Source of the DNA: Rhodoferax_B sp049316285
GTDB taxonomy: Bacteria > Pseudomonadota > Gammaproteobacteria > Burkholderiales > Burkholderiaceae_C
Direction: 5' to 3'
DNA: 64,000 bases
Assembly: GCF_049316285.1 (NCBI RefSeq)
Contig: NZ_JBMOXA010000017.1
Coordinates: 1-64,000, forward strand
Below are positions 1 through 7,912 of the stretch, piece after piece (the first letter of the stretch is position 1; each line of letters opens with the position of its first letter). A program made the position numbers and the translations under genes. The notes under the pieces are model-generated. The model was given only the letters and a program-made list of their open reading frames with translations, did no database searches and had not been told where the DNA came from.

Positions 1-1
1 C

Positions 2-499
2 GCAGCCCAGCGCTGGCATTCCACCTTGCTGCGCAACCTGCGCGGGCTGCTGAAGAACCCGATGATCGCCGCCATCTTGCTCGGCTTTGCGTTTTCCATG
101 CTCGGCCTGCAACTGCCCGAAGTGATGGCGCGTACCGTGCAAATTGTGGCCACCGCCGCCAGTCCGGTGGCGTTGTTTGTGATTGGTGGATCATTGGTCG
201 GCTTGAAGCTGGGTGGTGTGCGCCGCGACATTGCCACCGTGACCTTCGGCAAGTTGGTACTGCACCCTTTGCTGGTGTTCCTGGCGCTGTGGACGCTGCC
301 GCCGCTGGACCCGCAATTGCGCATCGCTGCCGTGGTGTTGGCGGGCATGCCGATGATGAGCCTGTACCCGGTCGTCGCCCAGAAATACCACCACGAAGGT
401 TTTTGCGCTGCAGCCTTGCTGGTGACCACGGTGGCATCGTTTGTATCCATCAGCATGCTGTTGTGGGCGATGCACGCAGTGTTAGGCTGGACGCCATAG
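2..499 (+). CDS. AEC family permease, C-terminal part (cut by window start)
   Basis: The frame is open from the first bases and continues upstream of the window, so only about 165 C-terminal residues are seen. The protein is very hydrophobic with five or so membrane segments. It carries the 'ASPVALFVIGGSL' type of motif that is characteristic of the second half of auxin-efflux-carrier (AEC) family permeases, which export or exchange small organic acids across the inner membrane. A complete member of the same family lies at 37896-38861 and has the matching motif 'ASPVALFTIGAVL'. The substrate cannot be told. A downstream internal TTG (26) is not taken as the start because the homologous region extends further upstream. 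Confidence 0.85.
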   Translation, partial: AAQRWHSTLLRNLRGLLKNPMIAAILLGFAFSMLGLQLPEVMARTVQIVATAASPVALFVIGGSLVGLKLGGVRRDIATVTFGKLVLHPLLVFLALWTLPPLDPQLRIAAVVLAGMPMMSLYPVVAQKYHHEGFCAAALLVTTVASFVSISMLLWAMHAVLGWTP

Positions 500-510
500 C
501 TGCTTAAGAA

Positions 511-566
511 AATTAGGCCTCCAGCGCTTTCTGCATAAGCGCAAGCAGCTACGTTTTTGATAGTTG
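511..566. repeat. Copy of a short dispersed GCGCAAGCAGCTA element
   Basis: Between the AEC gene and the SDR gene lies a segment with the core GCGCAAGCAGCTA (539-550 and neighbours) followed by TTTTTGATAGTTG. The same core occurs inside thiL (44738-44753). From memory, similar AGCAGCTAT/ATAGCTGCT elements are scattered between genes of Rhodoferax-like genomes. Function is unknown. Confidence 0.5.
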
Positions 567-590
567 TCGCGTAACACAAGGAGACGCAGC

Positions 591-1379
591 ATGGCACACG
601 AGTTCAGCGGAAAAGTGGTGGTGATCACGGGTGGCAGCCGTGGCATTGGGCGCGGCATCGCCGAGGCGTTTGCGGCACAGGGCGCACACACGGTATTGGC
701 CGCTTCGTCGCAGGCCACGCTGGACGCCACCGCCGACGCCATCGCCGCCACGGGCGTGGCGCGCCCCGATGTGTGTGCCACCGACCTGCGTTCCGAAGAC
801 GGCTGCCGCGCGGTGTTTGACCTGGTGGCGGCGCGCCATGGCCGTTGCGACATCCTGGTGAATTCGGCTGGCGCCACACGCGCCGGGGCGTTTGTCGATT
901 TGACCGCTGCCGTGTGGCAAGACGGCTTTGCATTGAAGTTTTTTGGCTGCGTAAACCTGTGCCGCCTTTTCTGGCCCATGCTGGTGGCCGGGCGCGGCCA
1001 CGTGGTCAACATCATTGGCGGTGCGGCGCGCACGCCTGATCCGGGTTTTTTGATTGGCGGCGCGGTGAACGCCGCCATGCACAACTTCAGCAAAGGCCTG
1101 GCAGGCCTGGGCAAACGCGAAGGTGTCAACGTTAATGCCATTCTGCCGGGGCTGACGGAGACCGACCGTGTGCAGCAGATCTTTCAGCAGCGCGCCACGG
1201 CCAGCGGCAAAACCGTGGCCGAAGAGCGGCAGGCGCAGATCACACGCGAAGGGCTGGCGCGGCTGGGCACGCCCGAAGACGTGGCGGCGCTCACCTTGTT
1301 CCTGTGTTCGGAAAAAACACGCCACATCCAGGGCACGGCCATTGCCGTGGATGGTGGTGCAACACCCGGCGTCTATTGA
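591..1379 (+). CDS. SDR-fold protein with degenerate active site
   Basis: 262-aa short-chain dehydrogenase/reductase fold. The N-terminal nucleotide-binding motif TGGSRGIG is present near residue 15, NSAG replaces the usual NNAG, and the C-terminal end 'AIAVDGGATPG' is typical. The catalytic residues, however, appear to be lost. Where classical members have a Ser (NISS), the protein has 'NIIGGAA'; where they have YxxxK, the aligned stretch reads 'GGAVNAAMHNFSKGLA', giving G for Tyr and N for Lys. It may bind NAD(P)(H) without classical catalysis, or use other residues. ATG 591 is chosen because AAGGAGA lies 7-10 bases upstream and because the product then starts just before the Rossmann strand. 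It converges with the MFS gene, 1 base apart. Confidence 0.85.
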   Translation: MAHEFSGKVVVITGGSRGIGRGIAEAFAAQGAHTVLAASSQATLDATADAIAATGVARPDVCATDLRSEDGCRAVFDLVAARHGRCDILVNSAGATRAGAFVDLTAAVWQDGFALKFFGCVNLCRLFWPMLVAGRGHVVNIIGGAARTPDPGFLIGGAVNAAMHNFSKGLAGLGKREGVNVNAILPGLTETDRVQQIFQQRATASGKTVAEERQAQITREGLARLGTPEDVAALTLFLCSEKTRHIQGTAIAVDGGATPGVY

Positions 1380-1380
1380 A

Positions 1381-2856
1381 CTATGCTCGGCCGGAGACCT
1401 CGGCGCCAGCATTTTTCGGCAGCCGCAGCGACCACGCGGCACCCACGGCCATCAAGGCCGCGCCGGTCAGCAATGCGTGCTGAAAGTCGGCCAGTTGCAG
1501 TGTCGACGGCTCGGCGCGCAGGCTCTGAAACAACGCCAGTGTGGTGGCGCCAAACGCCACACCCAGGGTGGCCGCGACCTGTTGCGTCATGGCCGACAAG
1601 GCACTGGCCCCGGCACGTTGCTCGGCGCTGATGTCGGCAAACGCCAGCGAGCTGACGGTGGTGAACTGCATGGAGCGCGTCATGCCGGCAACAAACAGCA
1701 CCGGGTAGATGATGGCCAGCGACAAGCCGGGCGACAGCAGGCCACATGCGGCCATCGACACCGCGCACAGTGCACCATTCACGGCCAATACGCGGCGAAA
1801 GCCAAAGCGGCGCAGCACCGGCGTGGTGGCGCTTTTCATGACGAGGTTGCCACCCATGTAGACCAGCAGCATCAGGCCGGCCTGGAACGCGTTGAGCCCA
1901 AAACCAATCTGGAACATCAGCGGCAGCAGGAACGGCGTGGCGCTGATGGCAATGCGCGCCATCATGCCGGCGGTCAGCATGCTGATGGCAAACGTCGGCA
2001 CACGCACCGCGCGCAGGTCCAGCATGGGGGTGGGGTGTAACAGCGCGTGCCGTGTTGCCAGCGCCCCAGAGACAACGGCGACCAGCAGCCAAAGCCAGGC
2101 GGTGTGGCGCGCGCCAGGGGCTTCGCCGAGCAGTGCCAGCCCGTGGACCAGCGTGGACAACGCAACCGCCGTCAGCACAAAACCCGATGTGTCAAAAGGC
2201 CTGCGCTCTGCGCCTATGTCGTTGGGCACGTGGCGCAGCACCAGCCAGATGCCGACTACGCCCAGCGGTAGGTTGATCAGAAAAATCCAGTGCCACGAGG
2301 CATAGGTGGCGATGAAGCCGCCCAGCGGTGGCCCCAGCACCGGGCCTATGAGCCCAGGCCAGGTGATCAGGCTGAGGGCTTCGATCAAGCGTTGCTTGGG
2401 GGTGCTGCGCAACACCATCAAGCGGCCCACGGGCGACATGAAGGCCGCGGCCACACCCTGCAAGCTGCGCGCCGCAACAAAGGTCCACAAGTTGGGGCTT
2501 AATGCGCACAGCAGCGAGGCCAGGGTGAACAGGCCGATGGCGCTGGCAAACAGCTTGCGCGCGCCGAAGCGGTCGCTGGCCCAACCGGCGGTGGGCACAA
2601 ACACGGCCAGTGCCACCAGATAGGCCGAGATGCTCAGGCTCAGGCTGAGTGTGCTGGCGTTGAAGCTGTGCGCAATCGCCGGCAGCGCTGTGGTGACGAT
2701 GGTGCTGTCCAGCGTCTCCATAAAAAACGTGGCGGCCACGATGAGCGGGATGCGGCGCGAGAACGCGGGTGGCGTGGCAGATTCTGGGGGCGGGGCGAGG
2801 GGCACTGGCGTCGGCAAAGCTGGTTCCTGTGGGCCCGCCTGGCGGGCCGTTTGCAT
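1381..2856 (-). CDS. MFS drug exporter, DHA2-like
   Basis: 491-aa major facilitator superfamily permease of the inner membrane. After a Pro-rich cytoplasmic leader the first membrane segment contains 'METLDSTIVTTALPAI', the signature of DHA2 (EmrB/QacA-type) proton-coupled exporters. Motif A-like 'GWASDRFGARKLF' follows between segments 2 and 3, and 'GPVLGPPLGG' resembles the antiporter motif C region. The remainder alternates hydrophobic segments and short Arg-rich loops; about 12-14 segments are expected. ATG 2856 is preferred to the upstream ATG at 2937, which would add a basic, Cys-containing tail not seen in the family. No neighbouring regulator or membrane fusion partner is present, so the substrate is open. 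Confidence 0.85.
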   Translation of the reverse strand: MQTARQAGPQEPALPTPVPLAPPPESATPPAFSRRIPLIVAATFFMETLDSTIVTTALPAIAHSFNASTLSLSLSISAYLVALAVFVPTAGWASDRFGARKLFASAIGLFTLASLLCALSPNLWTFVAARSLQGVAAAFMSPVGRLMVLRSTPKQRLIEALSLITWPGLIGPVLGPPLGGFIATYASWHWIFLINLPLGVVGIWLVLRHVPNDIGAERRPFDTSGFVLTAVALSTLVHGLALLGEAPGARHTAWLWLLVAVVSGALATRHALLHPTPMLDLRAVRVPTFAISMLTAGMMARIAISATPFLLPLMFQIGFGLNAFQAGLMLLVYMGGNLVMKSATTPVLRRFGFRRVLAVNGALCAVSMAACGLLSPGLSLAIIYPVLFVAGMTRSMQFTTVSSLAFADISAEQRAGASALSAMTQQVAATLGVAFGATTLALFQSLRAEPSTLQLADFQHALLTGAALMAVGAAWSLRLPKNAGAEVSGRA

Positions 2857-3054
2857 GGAGCAGCAATATAACTTTTTGATGCCAACCCTGCTGCGCCAGT
2901 GGTTCCGCAGTGGGCTAGCCGCAGCTTCGTGCATCACATCTGCTGCTGCTTAAGCGAGTCTTAAACCTGGGCTGTATTACATGGCGGAAACATCTGCTCA
3001 GGTGTTGCCGGTCTATGCTGGCGCCACTTTCTCTTTAGCATCGAAAGGCTTCGC

Positions 3055-3783
3055 ATGAACCCCCAGGAACAACAAATGCTCGACGACTTTTTGGCGCGTC
3101 TGGCGGCCGTGCACGGCGTGGCCAAAGACCCGCAGGTGGACGCGCTGATCCAGCAACGCCTGGCGACACAAGCCGATGCCCAGTACCTGCTGGTGCAACG
3201 CGCTTTGCTGTTGGAGCGTGCGCTGGAGCATGCACACCAGCAGATCGCGCAACTGCAAGAACAGGTGGCCGGCGCCGCAGCACGTGACCCGGGTGGCGCC
3301 AGCTTCCTGCAGCGTGGTTTGGAACCCGGCTTTGGCCGTCACCCAACCGCCCCGGGCCTGGTGCCGCAGCCCGAGATGCAAGCCCCGCCTCAGCCGCCGG
3401 CCCAGGCCGCAGGCTGGCGTGAGCGTTGGTTTGGCGGTGCGCCGTCATCGGCTGCGCCGCAACAGGCCGCGCCAGCCGGCAGCGGCAGCAGCTTTCTGGG
3501 CACGGCTGCAGCGTCCGCTGCCGGGGTGGCCGGTGGCATGTTTCTGTTTAATGGGCTTGGCCATCTGCTGGGCGCCCCCCACGGCAGCAGCAGCTTTTTT
3601 GGCGGCGCTACCCCGGCGCAGGGACAAGGTGTGACGGAAAACCTGACGCAGAACTTCTACGACAACAGCGGCCGGGCATCGGCCAACAACGAGCCGCTGT
3701 TGTCTGGCGCCAATGAGCATGTGTGGGACGACATGACCTCGGGTATCGATGACGGCTTTCTGGACAACGACCTGACCACTTGA
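3055..3783 (+). CDS. DUF2076 family protein
   Basis: 242-aa protein beginning MNPQEQQMLDDFL, the start typical of DUF2076 proteins, which are sometimes labelled periplasmic ligand-binding sensor proteins without firm experimental support. The N-terminal about 85 residues form a predicted coiled coil (ALLLERALEHAHQQIAQLQEQ). A Pro/Ala/Gln-rich linker follows, then a Gly/Ala-rich hydrophobic stretch 'FLGTAAASAAGVAGGMFLF' and an acidic C-terminus ending in 'DDGFLDNDLTT'. It stands alone between divergent or convergent genes. Function is unknown. Confidence 0.8.
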   Translation: MNPQEQQMLDDFLARLAAVHGVAKDPQVDALIQQRLATQADAQYLLVQRALLLERALEHAHQQIAQLQEQVAGAAARDPGGASFLQRGLEPGFGRHPTAPGLVPQPEMQAPPQPPAQAAGWRERWFGGAPSSAAPQQAAPAGSGSSFLGTAAASAAGVAGGMFLFNGLGHLLGAPHGSSSFFGGATPAQGQGVTENLTQNFYDNSGRASANNEPLLSGANEHVWDDMTSGIDDGFLDNDLTT

Positions 3784-3883
3784 TCCCGGCATCCGGCGCC
3801 AGCGCCGTTAGACGGGGTTGGCGCCATGGCTCTGGCTGGCAGTGAGTGGAGCCGGCGTGCCGGGCCTTGTGTCAGCCGTCGTA

Positions 3884-4417
3884 CTAATCGTTGTCGCCCG
3901 GATTCAGCACCGGGTCGTTGGGCAGTTCGTTGGGGCGCAGGCTGTTGGTCGCCAGCGGAAAGTGCTGCACCAGTTCGGCCGAGACTTCTTCCAGGGCCTG
4001 GGTCAGCCCGTCCTCAAAACGCCCCTCGCGAAACGGTGTGCGCATGCGGCTCACCATGGCCTGCCATTGTGCGGTGCTGACGTGGGCATTGAGTCCACGG
4101 TCGGCAACGATTTCAATCGCATGGTCGGCCAGCAGCAGGTAGATCAGCACACCGTTGTTGTGTGCCGTGTCCCACACGCGCAACTTGCCAAACAAGGTGA
4201 CGGCGCGTTCACGTGCGTCGGCGCCGCGCCACAGATAGCTTTGTGGCAAACCGGCTTCCACACAGATGCGGATCTCTCCGCTGTGGCGGTGTTCGCTGGC
4301 CGTCACGCGTTGGGCCAGGCGTGCAAGCACGGCTGGCGGGACATCTCGCTCGGCGCGGTTGCTCAGGTCGAACCAACGGTGGCGCAACAGGCGTATGAGT
4401 TTGCTAGAGAGTGTCAT
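3884..4417 (-). CDS. TPM domain protein (short form)
   Basis: 177-aa protein dominated by a TPM domain (TLP18.3/Psb32/MOLO-1 fold), recognisable from 'HSGEIRICVEAGL', 'LFGKLRVWDTAHNNGVLIYLLLADHAIEIVADRGLNAHV' -like order, here split as GEIRICVE, NNGVLIYLLL and IEIVADRGL. There is no signal peptide or membrane anchor. It is the last gene of a three-gene operon lemA-TPM-TPM, 3 bases after the longer TPM gene, an arrangement common in proteobacteria and thought to act in envelope or membrane-protein quality control. The acidic C-terminal tail ends in 'NPGDND'. Confidence 0.85.
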   Translation of the reverse strand: MTLSSKLIRLLRHRWFDLSNRAERDVPPAVLARLAQRVTASEHRHSGEIRICVEAGLPQSYLWRGADARERAVTLFGKLRVWDTAHNNGVLIYLLLADHAIEIVADRGLNAHVSTAQWQAMVSRMRTPFREGRFEDGLTQALEEVSAELVQHFPLATNSLRPNELPNDPVLNPGDND

Positions 4418-4420
4418 GGT

Positions 4421-5356
4421 CTACCAGTCTCCCGAGGCGCCGCCGCCGCCAAAGTCGCCACCACCACCGGAGCTGAAGCCTCCGCCACCGAATCCTCCTC
4501 CTCCACCACCAAAACCGCCTCCGCCCAAACCACCACCAAACCCGCCACCCCGGCCAGCGCGTGCTGCTGGCACCAGGCCAGCACTCGTCACCAGTGTGTA
4601 GAGCAAGGCCACAACAGCGGCAATGCCGGCAATCACCAGGCTGGCGGTGAACAGCCAGGCCAGCACACCCACGGCGCCACCCGTGAACAAGGCGCCCAGG
4701 CCCTTGCCGAAAATCTTGCGCGCGATGGCCCCGCCAATCGGCACGGCAAAGAACAGAAAAATCGCCAGATCAAACCATTGGAACCCTTCGTCAGCAGCCT
4801 GGCCTTGGCTGGTTTGTGTGGGCGCGGGCAGGGCCTCGCCCTTGATGAGCTGCATCACACGATCAAGCCCGGCCTCGACACCGGCGGCGTAGTTGCCCTG
4901 GCGCAGGTGTGGTGTGATGGCTTCGTCAATCACACGTTTGGCGAGGACGTCCGGGATGGCGCCTTCCAGTGTTTTGGCGATTTCAAAGCGTAGGCGGCGG
5001 TCGTTTTTGGCGATCACCAGCAATACACCGTCACCGATGTTCTTGCGGCCGATCTTCCAGGTGTTGGCGACGCGGTTGCTGTAGTCGAAGATGTCTTCGG
5101 GTGCGGTGGTGGGCACCATCAGCACCACCACCTGGGCGCCGCTGCTGGCTTCAAAGCTGCTGAGCTTGGCTTCCAGCGCTTGTTGCTGCGCGGCGCTGAA
5201 GCTGCCGGTTTGGTCGATCACATGCGCCGTCAAGGGTGGCACCGGCAGAGGCGACTGGGCCAGTGCCGCCGATACCGACAGCCAAGCCAGACACAGCAGC
5301 GCCGACCACCAGGTCCAGCGCCTCCACCCAGACGGCGCGCGCGCCGAGAGCCGCAT
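4421..5356 (-). CDS. TPM domain membrane protein with Gly-rich tail (YgcG-like)
   Basis: 311-aa exported protein. A signal peptide (about residues 10-33, ending near SAALA) precedes a TPM domain at about 40-165 ('VIDQTGSFSAAQQQALEAKL', 'NIGDGVLLVIAKNDRRLRFEIAKTLEG'). Two hydrophobic membrane segments follow at about 195-265, and the C-terminus is almost pure Gly/Phe/Ser with repeated GGGFGG units. It sits 3 bases downstream of lemA and 3 bases upstream of the short TPM gene, so the three are surely co-transcribed. Low-complexity tails of this type are normal for the family. The biochemical role is not established. Confidence 0.88.
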   Translation of the reverse strand: MRLSARAPSGWRRWTWWSALLCLAWLSVSAALAQSPLPVPPLTAHVIDQTGSFSAAQQQALEAKLSSFEASSGAQVVVLMVPTTAPEDIFDYSNRVANTWKIGRKNIGDGVLLVIAKNDRRLRFEIAKTLEGAIPDVLAKRVIDEAITPHLRQGNYAAGVEAGLDRVMQLIKGEALPAPTQTSQGQAADEGFQWFDLAIFLFFAVPIGGAIARKIFGKGLGALFTGGAVGVLAWLFTASLVIAGIAAVVALLYTLVTSAGLVPAARAGRGGGFGGGLGGGGFGGGGGGFGGGGFSSGGGGDFGGGGASGDW

Positions 5357-5359
5357 GGC

Positions 5360-5959
5360 TTACTTCTTGTTGAAGTCGACCACGGGTGGCGTGGAGATGG
5401 CGGCTTCGTTCTGCACGCTGAAGTTGGGCTTCACCGCATAGCTGAAGATTTTGGCCGTGAGGTTGCTGGGGAAGCTGCGTGCCAGGACGTTGTATTCCTC
5501 CACCGTCTTGATGTAGCGGTTGCGCGCCACGGTGATGCGGTTCTCTGTGCCTTCCAACTGCACGCGCAGATCGCTGAAGCCCTTGTTGGCTTTTAAATCG
5601 GGGTAGCGTTCACTGACCACCATCAAGCGGCTCAGCGCGCTGCCGAGTTCACCTTGCGCGGCCTGGAACTTCTGGAATGCCTCGGGGTTGTTCAGCGTTT
5701 CGGGTGTGACCTGTATCGAGCTCGCCTTGGCGCGCGCCTCCACCACCTTGGTCAGGGTGTCCTGCTCGAATGCGGCTTCACCCTTGACCGTGGCCACAAT
5801 GTTGGGCACAAGGTCGCTACGCCGCTGGTATTGGTTGAGCACCTCGCTCCAGGCGGCTTTGCTTTGTTCGTCGAGCTTCTGGAAATCGTTGTAGCCGCAG
5901 CCGCTCAGGCCCGCAAGCAAAGCCAGGGCGGCGAGAATTTTCAAGAAGCGTTGCTGCAT
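5360..5959 (-). CDS. lemA: LemA family lipoprotein
   Basis: 199-aa LemA family protein. A lipoprotein signal (MQQRFLKILAALALLAGLSG|C, Cys21) would anchor it in the envelope. The conserved LemA stretch follows: 'YNDFQKLDEQSKAAWSEV', 'QYQRRSDLVPNIVATVKG', 'FEQDTLTKVVEARAKA' and 'YNVLARSFPSNL'. The body is a helical bundle. First gene of the lemA-TPM-TPM operon and divergent from the NTF2-like gene. Known for the family: LemA and TPM proteins are genetically linked in many proteobacteria. Their exact function is unsettled. Confidence 0.92.
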   Translation of the reverse strand: MQQRFLKILAALALLAGLSGCGYNDFQKLDEQSKAAWSEVLNQYQRRSDLVPNIVATVKGEAAFEQDTLTKVVEARAKASSIQVTPETLNNPEAFQKFQAAQGELGSALSRLMVVSERYPDLKANKGFSDLRVQLEGTENRITVARNRYIKTVEEYNVLARSFPSNLTAKIFSYAVKPNFSVQNEAAISTPPVVDFNKK

Positions 5960-6058
5960 GGGACGTTCTCCGCGATTCGATTGAGGCGTGACGTTAGCAC
6001 AGCAGTTTGTTAATCCAGTGCAAAATCCTGGTTTACCCGTGTCAACACGTCACAGACC

Positions 6059-6508
6059 ATGTCCAAAGCCAAACTCCAGGCGGCCACCGTAGGTGGCACT
6101 GCCGACGATATCGAAGCAGCCTACTACGAAGCCCTGCAACATGGCGATATCGACCGTTTGATGGCATGTTGGGCGGACGAGGACGAAGTGATGTGTGTGC
6201 ATCCGGGTGGGCCACGCCTGGTGGGGACGGCGCAGATCCGGGCTTCGTTTGAGGCGCTGTTTGCCACCGGCCGATTGAATGTGAAGGCCGAGCGCATGCG
6301 CAAGATCGAGTCCATGGCCAGCGCTGTGCATAACGTGATCGAGCGCGTCGAGGTGATGACCGAGTCGGGCCAGCGAGAAGGCTTTACCACGGCGACCAAC
6401 GTGTACCACAAGACTCCTCAAGGCTGGCGCCTGGTGGCGCACCACGCCAGCCCGGGCACACGCAACGAGATGCAAGAGGCCAGCGCCGCACCCGTGGTAC
6501 TCCATTGA
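6059..6508 (+). CDS. NTF2-like (SnoaL/DUF4440-type) protein
   Basis: 149-aa cytoplasmic protein with an NTF2-like cone fold. The order 'DIEAAYYEALQHGDIDRLMACWADEDEVMCVHPGG', split here as DIEAAYYEAL, MACWADEDEV and VHPGGPRLVG, then 'QIRASFEALF' and the C-terminal 'GWRLVAHHASP' strand is typical of the small YybH/DUF4440 group. Such proteins bind small ligands or act as non-catalytic partners. The gene is coupled to the downstream hydrolase: its stop TGA overlaps the hydrolase TTG start (TTGA). Confidence 0.85.
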   Translation: MSKAKLQAATVGGTADDIEAAYYEALQHGDIDRLMACWADEDEVMCVHPGGPRLVGTAQIRASFEALFATGRLNVKAERMRKIESMASAVHNVIERVEVMTESGQREGFTTATNVYHKTPQGWRLVAHHASPGTRNEMQEASAAPVVLH

Positions 6509-7557
6509 ATAAGCCGGTGTCTTTGAATGCCTTGACGCCCGCCAAAAAGGCGCACAAGGCTATGAACTACGTAGCGCCCTGGTGGTTGCCGGGCGGGCAC
6601 CTGCAAACCATCTGGCCGGCGCTTTATTCGCGCCGCGTATTTGGGCCGGCACCGCGTTTCAAGCGCGAGCGCTGGATCGCGCCGGACATGGACTTTGTCG
6701 ACGTTGATTTCTGCGACCCCGCCGCAGAAGTGGCGGACCCCGCGGCCCAGCTCAACAGCCGACCGCTGCTGGTGTTGTTCCACGGCTTGGAGGGCTCATC
6801 GGGCAGCCATTACGCGCAGGCTTTTGCCGACTACACGCGCAGCCATGGCATGGCCTTTGCCGTGCCGCATTTCCGGGGCTGCAGCGGCGAGTTGAATCTG
6901 GCGCCCCGGGTCTACCACTCGGGCGATTTTGAAGAGATCGACTGGATTCTGGCGCGCATGCGTGCGCGGCATAGGGGGCCGGTGCTGGCCGTTGGTGTCT
7001 CTTTGGGTGGCAATGCCTTGCTGCGTTGGGCCGAAGAGAAGGGCGCACAAGCCAGCCGCATGGTGCGTGCGGTGGCGGCGGTGTCGTCGCCAGTGGACCT
7101 GGTGGCCGCAGGCCGGGTCATTGGCCGTGGTTTCAACCGGCAGGTCTATACCCGTATGTTCTTGCGCACCATGAAACCCAAGGCCATGGCCAAGTACGCC
7201 CAGTTCCCCGGGCTGTTTGACCGTGAAACGGTGCTGGCGGCGCGCGACCTCTACGAGTTTGACAACGCCTTTACCGCCCCAGTGCATGGTTTCAAGAGTG
7301 TCGAGGACTATTGGGCGCGCGCTTCCGCGAAGCCACGCCTGGCGGATATCCGTGTCCCCACCCTGGTGGTGAACGCCAGCAACGATCCCTTTGTGCCCGC
7401 CTGGAGCCTGCCGCACCAGGACGAGGTGGGTGAACACGTGACGCTATGGCAACCTTCGCACGGCGGGCATGTCGGGTTTCCCAAGGGCCGCCTTCCGGGC
7501 CATGTGCGCGACCTGCCCGACCAGGTTGGCGCGTGGCTGGTGCAAGCCAGCCAGTAA
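6505..7557 (+). CDS. YheT-like alpha/beta hydrolase
   Basis: 350-aa alpha/beta-hydrolase of the YheT/UPF0017 family. The conserved N-terminal 'WWLPGGHLQTIWPALY' is present, then 'LLVLFHGLEGSSGSHY' (oxyanion region) and the nucleophile elbow GVSLGGNAL with Ser166. Asp294 (NASNDPF) and His322 (SHGGHVGF) complete the triad. The family is poorly characterised; esterase-like activity on lipids or short esters is assumed. Translation may start at TTG 6505, overlapping the previous stop, or at ATG 6562 just before the conserved block; the longer form is listed. Coupled with the NTF2-like gene. Confidence 0.9.
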   Translation: MNKPVSLNALTPAKKAHKAMNYVAPWWLPGGHLQTIWPALYSRRVFGPAPRFKRERWIAPDMDFVDVDFCDPAAEVADPAAQLNSRPLLVLFHGLEGSSGSHYAQAFADYTRSHGMAFAVPHFRGCSGELNLAPRVYHSGDFEEIDWILARMRARHRGPVLAVGVSLGGNALLRWAEEKGAQASRMVRAVAAVSSPVDLVAAGRVIGRGFNRQVYTRMFLRTMKPKAMAKYAQFPGLFDRETVLAARDLYEFDNAFTAPVHGFKSVEDYWARASAKPRLADIRVPTLVVNASNDPFVPAWSLPHQDEVGEHVTLWQPSHGGHVGFPKGRLPGHVRDLPDQVGAWLVQASQ

Positions 7558-7912
7558 AGGCCGGTTGCGGGCCGCACGGTGGCTTGGCGCACGGCCACGG
7601 GCCCGGCAGCAGGCCTATGGGGTGTTGTTTCTGCACCTCTCTGGCGAAGAAACAACATGTCTGCCGGGGTAGTTTCGCTATTTACAAGATGCTACATTCA
7701 GGTTCAAAGTGAGGCTCTTCACGCTGTAAACCTGCCATGGGTTATGCAGTCAACCGGCCATAGGCGACTCCTGTCATGCACAGTGCACCAGCGGTTGTTC
7801 CCGTCTCTTGCCAGCCGCCCAGCCGCTGCGGTGGCGGCGTATTTCTGGTGTGCTGCATCTGCACACACCCCTTCCTTTTCCAAGCTGCAGAAATCACCGA
7901 GGGAAATTTCTC
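7558..7912 (+). other. Intergenic region upstream of chemoreceptor, with a 10-bp inverted repeat
   Basis: No gene is supported in these 355 bases. They contain an inverted repeat TGTTGTTTCT / AGAAACAACA (7623-7632 and 7648-7657, 15-base loop), which could end transcription of the hydrolase operon or be an operator. The rest probably carries the chemoreceptor promoter, but no confident -10/-35 or sigma-28 sequence was recognised. A GAGGGAA Shine-Dalgarno lies just before the chemoreceptor start. Confidence 0.5.

Noticed and set aside
4440..4560. Tandem-repeat tract
   Set aside because: It is the Gly-rich low-complexity tail of the TPM protein, normal for its family.
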